DNA of 64,000 nt from Scylla paramamosain (Eukaryota > Arthropoda > Malacostraca > Decapoda > Portunidae), in contig NC_087166.1 in NCBI RefSeq assembly GCF_035594125.1, positions 17,134,766 through 17,198,765 on the forward strand. The letters are read 5' to 3'. Shown piece after piece: positions 52,247-64,000 of this stretch. The notes beneath the pieces are model-generated. The model was not told the origin of the DNA and did not search any database. It worked only from the letters and a program-made list of their open reading frames with translations. Position 1 is the first letter of the stretch. Each line of letters opens with the position of its first letter. Made by a program: the position numbers and the translations under genes.

Positions 52247-52780
52247 AACATTGTTAGGTACCAAAACGGCAAAAAAAAAAAAAAGCATGCAATAAAGCCT
52301 ACATGAGGGAAGGAATAAAATTTTCCAGAAACATGTCTTTTGAAAGTTTCCAGCGTGTCGTAAAAAAAAAAAAAAAAAAAAAAAAAACATGAAAATCAAA
52401 CTATAGGGAAAACAAAACAACTATACGAAAAAGGTGTGTTTTAAACGTTTTTGAGGTTTTTACATATTAAATCACTTAAACGCATGCAAAACAACTTCCT
52501 TCGAGAAACAGAATAATAAGTGTATTTCACATTGTCAAGTACCAAAACGGCAAAAAGCATGGAATAAAGCCTACATGAGGAAAGGAATCAAATTTTCCAG
52601 ACACGTCTTTTGAATGTTTTGAGTGTTAAGCAACATAATGTTAAAAAAGCATGAAAATCAACCTTTAAGGGAAAACAAAACAATTTTACTTAAAAGATGT
52701 CTTTCAAACTTTTTTGAGCTTTTGACATACTAAATCACTTAAACGCATGCAAAACTTGGAGAAACAAAATAATATTGCAA
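52247..52780 (+). repeat. 281-bp tandem duplication at the inner end of the left arm
   Basis: CCAAAACGGCAAAA occurs at 52261 and 52542. Each is followed by the same order of landmarks (AATAAAGCCTACATGAGG, then AAAATCAA, then AAATCACTTAAACGCATGC). The homologous inverted region has the equivalent pair about 255 bp apart. Confidence 0.85.
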
Positions 52781-55700
52781 AACATAAGCATTTATAGCAT
52801 TTTAATGTATGCAAGATACCCTATATGAAGAAACGAGAGAACATTACCAGAGGCGTATATTACATTCGTTACTAAAACTCTAAAAAAATATGAATAGTAT
52901 TTTCTATGGAAAACCAGAACATTAACGAAAATGTGTATTTTGAGTGTTTTTTCATTGTTAGTTACCAAAACGCGAAAATGCATGCAGAGCCTCCAATATG
53001 AGGAAACGTAATGACATTACCAGAAACGTGTCTTTTGAGTGTTTTTGAGTGTGTTCGACACCAAAACGGTAAAAGGCATGGAATTCACCTTGTATGCCAA
53101 TACAAAACAAAATTACGAAAAACGTGTCTTTTGGGTGTTTTCTTACGTATCAAAACACTAAAACGCATGAAAAAAAAACATTATGAAGAAAGATAATAAC
53201 ATTACAAAAAGCAAGTATTATGTGTTTTTCAACTTGTTACGTACAAAAACGTGAAACGCTTGGAAAGCACCTTATATGAGGAAAGGAAAAAGGCATTACG
53301 AGAAACGTGTATTATGAATGTTTTTTGCATCTTAGGTAGAAAAATAATATAGCACTCTATATGTATGGAAATGAATACATACATGCAAAATGCATGAAAA
53401 ACACGCTATACAATGAATATGGCATTTACACAAACGTGACTTTTGAGTTTTTATAAGAGTATTATCAAGAAAAACGCTAAAAAGCATTTAAGGCATTCTA
53501 TATACGGAGAAAACATTGTGGACAACGTGTCTTTTGAGTGTTTTAAACTACTTACGTAACAAAACGTTAAAACGCAAGCAAAGAAAAAAAAAATTAGAAA
53601 AAACAATAATTTTCTTTGTTTTTCAGAAAGCATGGAAACTACCTTATATGATGAAACGAAAAGACTTCACGAGAAAAGTGTATTATGAGTGTTTTTGAAC
53701 ATCTTAGGTGAAAAAATTCGAAAGCGCTAGAACATAAATCTGTATGGAGAAACAGAACAACATTACCAAATACATGCATTTTGAATGTATTTCACATTGT
53801 TATGTATTAAAACGGCAAAATGTACGTAAATCACCCTATATTGGTAAAATAATCTAGACTTTTAGAAATGTATCTTTTTGAGTTTTTATGATAGTTTTAG
53901 GCAGTAAAAAAAAAAAAATAGAAAGCAATTGCAGCACGCTATGTAAGACAGCAAAACAACATTACCAAAAACTTTTATTTTTAGCGTTTTTAAACTATCT
54001 ACGCCCGAAAGCTCTAAAACGCCCCAAAAACCACGCTTTATGCAGAAACAGAATAACGTTACCAAACATAAGTATTTTGATTGTTTTGAGATTGTTATGT
54101 ATAAAAACGCTAAAATCCGTGTACAGTATCCTATATGAGGAAACGAAAACACATTACAGGAAACCTGTATTATTAGTGTTTTTGAGCTTCTTAAGTACCA
54201 AAACACTGAAAAGCTTAAATAACACTATATATATGAGAAACAGAACATTACCAAAAAAATGTAATTTGAGTGTATTTCACACTGTTTGGTACCAAAACCC
54301 AAAAATACAAGCAAAGCGCCTTATACGTGGAAAGGAGGCGAGATTTTTAGGAACGTGTCTTTTGAAATAGGAAATAACTACCAAAAACGACTCGTTTCAG
54401 TGTTTTTTGTGCTGTTTGGGTACTAAAACGCTAAAATGCATGCAAACACTTTTTTGGAGAGAGAAAAAAGAAAAAAAAAATTACCAAAAACAAGTACTTT
54501 GACTATTTCGGATCTTGGTAAATAGAAAAACGCCAAAATGCATGGAAAATGCTCTATATCGAGAAACGAAAAGATATTACGAGAAATATATATTAAATGT
54601 GTTTTTGAGCTTATTAGCTATGAAAACGCTAAACCGCATGAATAATTATCTATATGGAGAAACAGAACATTTAAAAAAAAAAAAAAAAAAACGTGTATTT
54701 TAAGTGTTTTTCACATTATTAGGTACCAAAACGAGAAAAAGCATGCAATGCCCTTACATGGGAAAACGAAGCGACATCAAAAGAAACGTGTCTTTTGAGT
54801 GTTTTTTAGAGTCTTAGGCACAAAAACGTTAAAAAGCATGGAATTTACTGTATATGGCGACACAAAAAAAAAAAAAATATATATAAAATGTATCTTTTCA
54901 TTTTTTCTGAACTTCTTAAGTACCAAAACGCTAAAAAGGTATGCAGAAAAGTATGGAGAAACAGAATAGCATTATCATAAAAAATAGTGTTTTTTTGTGT
55001 TTATTACGTAGAAAAACGTCAAACTGCACGCAAAGGAGAAACTATATGGGGAAACGAAAAGACGTTACGAAAAACATTTATTACTCGTATGAGTGTTTTT
55101 TTTTTTTTTTTTTAAGTTTCTTAGGTAACAAAACACTAAACGCCATGAATAGCACTCTATATTGAAAAACAGAAGAACATTATCAGAAACGTGTATTTTT
55201 TGTATTTTATATTGTTAGGTAGCAAAACGTCAAAAAAAAAAAAAGCATGCAAAGTATCCTCAATAAGTAAAGGAAGCTAGATTTAAAAAATCGTGTCTTT
55301 TGAGTGTTTATGATGAAAAAGCATCCTATATAAGCAAAAAAAAAAAAAAAAGTGACGAGTTTTTTCATCTACTTACAAAGGAAATAGCTAAAACGCATGC
55401 AAAACACACTTTATGGGGGTAACGCAATAACATTAGCAAAGAAAAAAAGTATTTTGAATGTTTTCAACTTCTTACGTACAAAAAATAATACTGTATGAGG
55501 AAAAGAATATAGTATTTTCCTTCTATTTCCTCCTATATAAGGAAACAAAAAGACTTTACGAGAAACGTGTATTTTGAGCGTTTTTGAGGTTCTTATGTAT
55601 TAAAACATGAAAACGCACGAATAGCACTCTGTATGAAAAAAAAAAAAAAAAGAAATTTCAAGATATAAAAATGCCAAAAATGCGTGCAATGCATCATACT

Positions 55701-56344
55701 CGTATATGGAGTAAGGAAGCGAGATTACCAAAACAATTAAAAAATCTTTTGAGTGTTTATGAGTGTTTAGCACGTAAACAAAGATCCTGAAAACTCCTTA
55801 TATAAAAAAAAAAACCTTGTTTTTGAACATCTTTCGTACCAAAAATCTAAAACGCATGTAGAACACTGTTTATGGAAAAATGAATAATTTGACGAAAAAC
55901 AAGTATTTTGAGTGTTGTTTAGATTCTTACGTAAAAATACGCCAAAAAATGCATAGAAAGTACTCTAGATGGAGCAACGAAAACACATTGCGAGAAACGT
56001 GTATTATGATTGTTTTAGAGCTTGTTATATCAAATGGCTAAAACGCGTAAATATCGCTCTATAAATAGAAACAACGACATGACCAAAATGCGTATTTTTT
56101 TTTTTAAACGTCAAAATGCTTGGAAATTACTCTATAAGATAAAACAAAACGATATTATCAGAATGTGTTTTTAAGATTTTTAGGTACCGAAATGCTAAAA
56201 CGTGTGAATATGAAGAAACATTACGAGAAAAGTGTACTTTAGTTTTTTTGTTTTTGTACGTTAGGTAGCAAAACGACAAAATGCATGGAAAGCACTCTAT
56301 TTTGGGAAATGGAATGGAATTACCAGGAAAGTGTGCAACCCTTT

Positions 56345-56548
56345 ATTTTTTTCTTATGTAGGAAGGACACAGGCCAAGGGCAACAAAAATCTAATAAAAA
56401 ACATTCCCACTGAAATGCCAGTCCCATAAAAGGGTCAAAACAGTGGTCAAAAATTGATGATTAAGTGTCTTGAAACCTCCCTCTTGAAGAAATTCAAGTC
56501 ATAGGAAGGTGGAAATACAGAAACAGGCAGGGAGTTCCAGAGTTTACC
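56345..56548 (-). mobile_element. 3' fragment of the Jockey-like LINE
   Basis: About 204 bp matching 11618-11825: a T-rich tail, GGCCAAGGGCAACAAAAAT, ACTGAAATGCCAGTCCC, and then the last codons of the RT frame (AAGTGTCTTGAAACCTCCCT) up to GAGTTCCAGAGTTTACC. It is 5'-truncated and inserted in forward satellite on the minus strand. No clear target duplication is seen. It differs from the long copy at scattered bases, so it is a separate insertion and not a duplication. Confidence 0.92.
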
Positions 56549-59144
56549 TATTCGGGATTACAAATCAACATTAACAAAAACGTGTTTTTTTTGTGTGTGT
56601 GTGTGTTTTCAAGCTTCTTTCATATCAAAATGCTCAAATACATGCAAAATGCCCTTTATGAACAAATATAATAACATTACCAAAATCTTGAGTTTTGAAT
56701 GTTTTGAACTTTTTACGTATAAAAAAGCCAAAATGCATATAAAGTACCTTATAATGGGAAACAAAACGATTTTACCGGAAACGTGTATAATGATTGTTTT
56801 GAGCTTCTCACGTAGCAAAATGCTAAAAACAAGTGAACAGCACTTTATATGAAGAAAAAGAATAATGATACCAAAAACGTGTGTTTTAAGTGTTTTCACC
56901 TTATCTTATACAAAAAACACCAAAATGTATGCAAAGAACGTCATTTGAAGAAAGCGAGCAACGTTACGAAAACCGTATATCTTAAGTGTATTTGAAAGGA
57001 CATTATGAAAATTGTGTATAAGTATTTTTGAGTTTCTCAGGTAACAAAAAAAAAAAAAAAAAAAAATGCATGAATGGTACTCTATAAGGAGAAAGAAAAA
57101 TATTACTAAAAACGTGTATTTTGAGTGTTTTCCACAATGTTATGTACCGAAACGTGAAAATACACGAAAAAACACTCTATATTGGGAAACAAACGACACT
57201 ATCAAGAACGAATATTTTAAGTGCTTTTGAGCGTGCTAGGTACCAAAACGGTAAAAAAAAAAGAAAAAGTTAAATAAAACGATACCTCTCGAAACTTCTT
57301 ATTGTTTTGAGCTTCTTAGGTACAAAAAAAAAAGGCAAAAACACCTAAATAACACTCTATATGAGGAAAAAAAGAAAAAAGAAACAACATAGTATTACAA
57401 AAAACGCGCATTTTCAGTCTTTTTGAATTTCTTAGGAATCAAAACGCTAAAAGCATGCAAACATGGACAAACGGAATAACATTACCAAAAATTTGCATTT
57501 TGAGTAATTTTGAACTAAAGTACAAAAATGGGAAAATGAAAGCAATACCCGATATGGTGAAACACAACTTAATTACGAGAAACGTTTATTACGGATGTTA
57601 TTCACCATAGGTAACAAACCGTTAAAGAGCGTGAATAACACTCTATATGTATAAAAAGAGCAACGTTTTCAAAAACGTGTTTTTTTTTTTAGTCTTTTTC
57701 ACAAAACGCCAAAATGCATGCAAAGAACTTTCTATGGGGGAAACGAAACGACAACTTGCCTTTTTAGTGTTTTTCATCGTTTTAGTTACCAAAACGCTAA
57801 AAAGTATGGAAATAACGAAAAACATGTATTTTGAGTGTCTTTAAAGAAAAGAACGTGTCTTTTGAGGGTTTTTTGGACTTACGTACGAAAACACAAAAAG
57901 TATGGAATCACCATTTATTAAGAAACAGAATAACGTTACCCGTTAACGTTTTTTTATTGTTTTTGAGATTTTTACATACGGAACAATATAAGAACGATAT
58001 TACAACGATATTACAAGTGTTTCTGAGCTTCTTAGGTACAAAACGCTTGAAAAACACTTTACATGGAGAAACAGAACAACATTTCTAAAAATGTCTATTT
58101 TGAGTATTTTTACAATGTTACGTACCAGATCGCCAAAATGCAATGAAAGCACCCTATATGGGGAAACGAAAGGATATTACGGGAAACGTGTATTGTCTTT
58201 TTTGAGCTTCTTAAGTACCAAAACTCTAAAATGTGCCAATATCACGCTATGTGGAGGAAGATTTTTTTTTTCACAATCTTAGGTACCAAAACGCCAAAAT
58301 GCACTGTATAAACGACATTACTAGGAAAATGTCTTTTGAATATTTATTTTTTAAATCTGTTAGGCACCAAAACATTAAAATGCATACAAATCTATATTAG
58401 AATACAATAACACATTACAAAAAAGTGTGTCTCATCCGTGTTTTTGATGTTTATGTACTAAACGCTAAAACGCATGGAAAACATCATCTGTGGATAAACA
58501 GAATAACATTACCAAAAATGTGTATTTTCAGTGTTTTTAAGCTTGTTACCTACAGAAACGGGAAAATGTAAGCAAAGTATCATTCAACAAATTTGTATTA
58601 ACGGAAGCGTGTATTGTAACAGTTTTTCAGCTTCTTTGGTAACAAAATGCTAAATTGCGTGAATAGCACTCCATATGCAGAAACTGAATAACATTAATTG
58701 ATTATTTTTCACAATATTAGGTACCAAACGCTAAAATATAATTGTAGAACTTCATATGGAGAAATGATACAACATTATCATATAGATGTCTTTTCAGTGT
58801 TTTTTTTTTTTTTTTTTTCAGTTTTAGGCACGAAAACGCTAAAATACATATAAAGCACCCTATATTGGAATACAAAATGCGTCTTTTGAGTGTTTTCTGT
58901 TTTAAAAACTTATTACGTACCAAAATGCTAAAAGGCATGCAAAATACTGTTCACGGGGAAACAAAATAATATTACCAAAAAGCGTGTATTTTCAATGTTT
59001 TGAGCTTCTTATGTACAAAAAATGCCAAATTTCATGGAAAGTACCCTATTTCAGAAATAAAAAGATATTACAAGAAACGTGTATGAATACATGTTTTCAT
59101 GAGCTTCTAAAGTACCAAAACGCCAAAACGCATGAATAACACAT

Positions 59145-59475
59145 TATATGGAGAAACTGAATAACATTACTAAAAAATCTCTGTTTTGGGAGCTTTTTCA
59201 ATTAAGTAAGGGAACGACAAAATGGATGCAAAACACCCTATATGGGGAAAGGAAAGTACATTACAAGAAACGTGTTTTTTTTTTAGAAAAGTTTTTTAGA
59301 AAACTTTTAAACGCGTGAATAGCACTCTCTATGGAGAAACAGAACAATTTTACCAAAAGCGTTTATTTTTAGTGTTTTTCACTTTGTTATATACCAAAAC
59401 GCCAAAATGCATGCAAATGATGCAGGAACGCGTAGAATGAGGTACCAAAACGCAATAACAAAAAAATGAAAAAAC
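59145..59475 (+). repeat. Flank segment Y, right copy
   Basis: Inverted match of 47652-47977. Here it abuts the inner end of the right arm, whereas on the left it abuts the outer end of the left arm. Confidence 0.9.
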
Positions 59476-59486
59476 GTAAAAAATGG

Positions 59487-62400
59487 TTTTGTTTTCCCTT
59501 ATAGGTTGATTTTCATGCTTTTTTTTAACATTATGTTGCTTAACACGCTCTAAACATTCAAAAGACATGTGTCTGGAAAATTTGATTCCTTTCCTCATGT
59601 AGGCTTTATTGCATGTTTTTTGCCGTTTTGGTACTTGACAATGTGAAATACACTTATTATTCTGTTTCTCGAAGAAAGTTGTTTTGCATGCGTTTAAGTG
59701 ATTTAATATGTAAGAAGCTCAAAAACGTTTAAAAGACACCCTTTTCGTATAATTGTTTTGTTTTCCCATATAGGTTGATTTTCATTTTTTTTTTTTTACA
59801 CGCTCAAAAATTTCAAAAGGCATGTTTCTGGAAAATTTGATTCCTTCCCTCATGTAGGCTTTAGTGCATGCTTTTTGCCGTTTTGGTACCTAACAATGTT
59901 AAATACACTCAATATTCCCGTTTTTGGTAATGTTCCTCTGTTCCTTCATATAAAGTGCTATTTATCCGTTTTAGGGTTTTGGTACCCAAGAAGCTCAAAA
60001 CAATAATAATACACGTCTCTGGTAATGTTCTTTTTGCTCTTTATATTGGTTATTTTGCATGAATTTTTGTCGTTTTTGTACATAACATGTTCAAAAACAC
60101 TCAAGATACTTGTTTTTGGTAATGTCATTCTGTTTCTTCATAAAAGGAAGTTTTGCGTGCATTTTAGCATTTTGGTAAGAAACTGAGAAAAACAAAAAAA
60201 AACACGCTTTCGGTAATGTTGTTTCCTGATATATGGTGCTTTTCATGCTTTTCAGCGTTTTGGTGCCTAACATGCACAAAAAACACGCAATAGATAAATT
60301 TCTTAGAGTGTTGTTTCGTTTCTACATATAAGGGGGCTTTTTTTTTTTTTTTACGAGACGCTCAAAACTTTCAAAAGACATGTTTCTGGAAAATTTGATT
60401 CCTTCCCTCATGTAGGCTTTATTGCATGTTTTTTTTTTTTTTTTGCCGTTTTGGTAACTAACAATGTTAAATACACTCAATATTCCCGTTTTTGGTAATG
60501 TTCCTCTGTTCCTTCATATAAAGTGCTATTTATCCGTTTTAGGGTTTTGGTAACCAAGAAGCTAAAAACACTAATAATACACGTCACTGGTAATGTTCTT
60601 TTTGCTTTTTATATAGGTTGTTTTGCATGCATTTTTGTCGTTTTCGTACATAACATGTTCAAAAACACTCAAGATACTTGTTTTTGGTAATGTCATTCTG
60701 TTTCTTCATAAAAGGAAGTTTTGTGTGTGTTTTAGCATTTTGGTAAGAAACTGATAAAAAATAAAAAAAACACGTTTTTGGTAATGTTGCTTTCTGATGT
60801 ATGGTGCTTTTCATCCTTTTTAGCGTTTTGGTGCCTAACATGCAAAAAAACACGCAATAGATAAGTTTCTCAGAGTGTCGTTTCGTTTCTGCATGTAAGA
60901 GGCTTTTTTATGCAATTTGGTTTTGGTATCTAACAATGTGAAAAATTATTTTTTTTTTGGTAATGTTCTGTTTCAAAATATAGTGTTATCAACGCCTTTT
61001 CTCGTTTCCCTAACTGAGATGCTGGAGAACACTCATACACTAATCATAATGGATTTTTTTCTCCATATAGATTTTTTTTGCATGCATTTGGGGCAATTTT
61101 CCACGTAACAAGCAAAAAAAACTCTCTAAATACTTGATTTGGTAATGTTATTCTGTTCCTCTGTAAACTGTTTTCTTGAGTTTTGGCATTTTGTTATATA
61201 AGTTAAAAAAAGAACACTCAAAAGATACGTTTTTTGTAATGTATTTTTTTGTTTGTTTGTTTAAACATATAGGGAAAGTTCCATGCTTTTTTACCTTTTT
61301 GGTGCCTCATACGCTCAAAAACACTCAAAAGACACATATCTGGTAATTTCGCCTCTTTTCCCAATATCGAAGGCTTTGGATGCATTTCGGCGTTTTGGTA
61401 CCTAATAATGTGAAAACTCTTAAAATATACGTTTCTGTTTATTTTATTCGGTTTCTCCATATCTAGTGATATTTATTCGTTTTAGCGTTTTGATACTTAA
61501 GAAGCTGAAAAACTCTCATAATACATATTCTTCGTAATGTCTTTTACTTTACTTATGTAGAGTACTTTGCATGCATTTTGTAAATTTTTCTACGTAACAA
61601 GCTCAAAAAACACTCAAAATACATGTTTTTTTTTCGTAAACATATACCGTGTCCCCATTAATGTTTGTTTTTTACATGCTTCTCAGCTTCTCGTACATAA
61701 CTCAAAAACAATGAAAAGAGACGTTTTTAGTAATATTGTTTCCAATTATATATACGGTGCTTTCCATGTTTTAATCGTTTTGGTGCCTATACCGCTCATA
61801 AACACTAAAAAAAAAAAACATGTTTCTGTAAATTTCGTTTTCTTTCTTCATATTGAGTGCTTTGCATTTATTTTGTTGTTTTGATGTTTGTGAAATACAC
61901 ATACACAAAAAATAAGTGAATAAAGAATGTTTTTTTTTTTTGTCATATTGTTTCTCCATATAAATTGCTATTGATGCAATTTATATGGATTTGGTACCTA
62001 AAAAGCTTAAAAACGCTAATAATTCAGTTCTTTTCGTAACGTCTTTTCGTTTCATATTATACTTTTGTATGAAATTTTGCGTTTTTTTCTAGTACATAAA
62101 AGCTCAAAAACTCTCAAATTAGTTCTTTTACGTAACGATGTTCTGTTTCTCCATAAAAGGGTTTTTTGAATGCATTTTAGTTTTTTGGAACGTAGTACCT
62201 CAAAAACACTCAAAATACACGTTGTTTTCTTTTCCATATGGTGGTCTTTCCTTGCATTTTGACGTTGTGGTACATAATAATTGGAAAAACACCCAAATAC
62301 ATGTTTTTGGTAATGTTGTTTTGTTTCTCCTTGTAACATTTTAGTATCTATGAAGCTCAAAATACACACATCTCTTGTAATCTAATTTCGTTTTCCCATA

Positions 62401-64000
62401 TCTTCCTTTACATCCATTTTGGCATTTTTGTACATAACAAACTAAAATACACACAAAATACTTGTTTCTGGTAATGTTATTCTGTTTCTCAATAAAGGGT
62501 ACTTTTAAAAGCGTTTAAGCGTTTTGGTAGGTAAGAAACTGAGAAAACAGTCAAAGACATATTTGGTAATGTTGGTTTTTATTCTCATAAAGGATGATTT
62601 CAATGCTTTTTAGCGTTTTGGTGCCTAGTATGTATGAAAAACACACAAAAGATTCGTTTTTGGAATGTCGTTTCGTCTCTATTAAAATGCTTTTCCATGC
62701 ATTTTTCTACGTAACAAGCTCAAAAAAAGCACGTTTTTTGGTAAAGATATACTGTTTCTCAACAAAGAGTTTTTATATTATTGTCAGCGTTTTGGTACAT
62801 AGCTAGCTTAAAAGCGATGAAAAGATATGTTTTTGGTAATACTGTTTTCTTTTACTATATACTGTGTTTCTATGCTTTTTATCGTTTTGGTGTCTACAAC
62901 GCTGATAAACACTCTAAAGACACGTTTATCGAAATCTCGTTTTCTTTACCCATAATAGAGTGTTTTGCATGCATTTTGGCGTTTTGATACCTAACTGTGA
63001 AATACACTCAAAATACACGTTCTTGGTCATGATATTGTGTTTATCCATTTTATTGTTTTGGTATGTAAGTAGCTGAAAAACACCCATGATACACGTTTTT
63101 CGTAATGTCTTGTCGTTTTCCCTTATGTAGTACCTCGGATGCATTTTGACATTTTTGTACGTAACAAGCTCAAAACTCTAAAAAACAGTCGTTTTTGTTA
63201 ATGTTACTCTGTTTCTCTATAAAGGATGTTTTTGCATGCGTTTTAGCGTTTTATCATATGGTAGGCTTTCCAAGCATTTTGCCGTTTTGGTACCTAATAA
63301 TGGGAAAAACACTCAAAATGCACATTCTGGTAATGATGTTCTGTTTCTCGATGTAGAGTGCTATTTGTGTGTTTTAGCAATTTGTTACCTAAGAAGCTCA
63401 AAAACTCTTATAATGCATGTTTTTTTTAAATGTCTTTTCGTTTCCCAATATAGAGTGTTCTGCATGCATTTTCTCATTTTCTGCGTAACAAATTCAAACA
63501 CATTCAAAATGCACTTTTAAGTTAAAGTTATAATGTTTCTCCATAAAGGGTGTTTTTGTATGTTTTTTTTTCAGCGTTTTGGTACAAAAGAAGGTTAGAA
63601 ACACTGAAAAGAGATATTTTGTTTTCCCATACAGAGTTTTCCATGTATTTTTTTTCTTTTATCATTTACAAGCCTAGCACGCTCATAAAAACTCTTAATG
63701 AATGTTTTTGGACATTTCTTTTTCTTTCCACATATATGGTGGTTTGCATGCATTTTGTCATTATGGTATCTAACAATGTGAAATACACTCAAAATACATG
63801 TTTTTAGTAGTGTTCAGTTTCTTTATTATTATTAATAGCCTTTTTATTATTAATGCCTTTTAGGGTTTGGTAACTAAGAAGATCAAAAACGCATTTGGTA
63901 ATGTTATTTAATTTCTCCATATAGAGTACCATTCAGGCGTTTTAGCGTTTTGGTGCCTAAATTAAGAAACTCTCATAATAAACGTTTCTTTTCTAGGTAA
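59487..64000 (-). repeat. Satellite block 24, - direction; large inverted repeat, right arm
   Basis: Reverse-oriented satellite that is the inverted copy of 48650-52681 plus a local 568-bp duplication, and it continues past the window end. Segments such as TCATATGGTAGGCTTTCCAA (about 63252) match, complemented, the private segment near 49430. No gene is seen. Confidence 0.93.
59790..60920 (-). repeat. 568-bp tandem duplication within the right arm
   Basis: AATATTCCCGTTTTTGGTAA occurs at 59911 and again at 60479, 568 bp apart, with the same long series of landmarks after each (TTCCTTCATATAAAGTGC, TTTATCCGTTTTAGGG, TTGTTTTTGGTAATGTCATT). The left arm has this segment once (51.85-52.3 kb). Confidence 0.92.

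Larger units (their letters stand above)
48650..52681 (+). repeat. Large inverted repeat, left arm
   Basis: Matches 59487-64000 in inverted orientation. Paired positions keep a near-constant sum (48650 with 64000; 51255 with 61460; 52261 with 60452). Private features such as AATAGGCTATTAATAATAAT (about 48809) and its counterpart near 63815, and a 190-bp stretch near 51255 with only a few differences, exclude mere satellite similarity. The outer end probably extends to about 48.0 kb, but its partner lies beyond the window. Confidence 0.93.
47978..59486 (+). repeat. Satellite block 23, + direction (11.5 kb)
   Basis: Forward monomers throughout, about 115 of them, including the left arm of the large inverted repeat (48650-52681) and a LINE fragment at 56.4 kb. 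The stretch 52.7-59.1 kb is ordinary diverged satellite with poly-A and poly-T expansions. No gene is seen; the longest frame (53888-54370, 160 codons) is a chain of the 32-residue satellite peptide. Confidence 0.9.

Overview
The window is a non-genic stretch of an animal nuclear genome. The best guess is an arthropod, most likely a decapod crustacean such as a crab; this is an inference from the style of the Jockey-like LINE, RTE-like and BEL/Pao fragments and the long (TA)n tracts, not a measured match. I see no host protein-coding gene, tRNA or rRNA.

About 50 of the 64 kb is one diverged satellite DNA. Its monomer is about 96 bp. Five distinguishable monomer types (here A to E) follow each other in a fixed order and form a higher-order repeat of about 480 bp. 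A, C and E share one consensus and B and D share another. Direction '+' here means reading A-B-C-D-E on the given strand (the core reads ATTACCAAAAACGTG); '-' means the reverse complement. Direction changes many times: - at 1.82-15.03 kb, + at 15.12-18.69, - at 18.78-21.0, + at 21.05-25.56, - at 25.59-26.78, + at 26.8-45.37 (with two small flipped pieces at 43.6 and 45.0 kb), - at 45.37-47.98, + at 47.98-59.48, and - to the end. Two switches lie exactly on (TA)n arrays and two others on hairpins. Ten long (TA)n arrays, one of about 409 bp, interrupt the satellite.

The right end is a large inverted duplication. The arm at 48.65-52.68 kb is repeated in reverse at 59.49-64.0 kb and runs off the window. 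A smaller flanking piece (47.65-47.98 and 59.15-59.48 kb) sits at the opposite end of the arm in the two places. This is the arrangement expected if a roughly 5-kb tandem or circular unit was opened and partly inverted. A second, 1.1-kb unit is repeated and inverted at 22-26.8 kb.

Transposable elements supply every recognisable protein remnant. They are an RTE-like LINE 3' fragment (8.64-9.09 kb), a Jockey-like LINE with endonuclease and reverse transcriptase split by a one-base frameshift (11.6-14.9 kb), two 3'-end stubs of the same LINE (45.8 and 56.4 kb), a shortened hAT transposon with a perfect 8-bp target duplication (21.1-22.0 kb), and a nearly complete BEL/Pao LTR retrotransposon (36.0-42.3 kb). 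The BEL/Pao element has about 98% identical LTRs, and two nonsense codons interrupt its polyprotein. All coding remnants lie on the minus strand.
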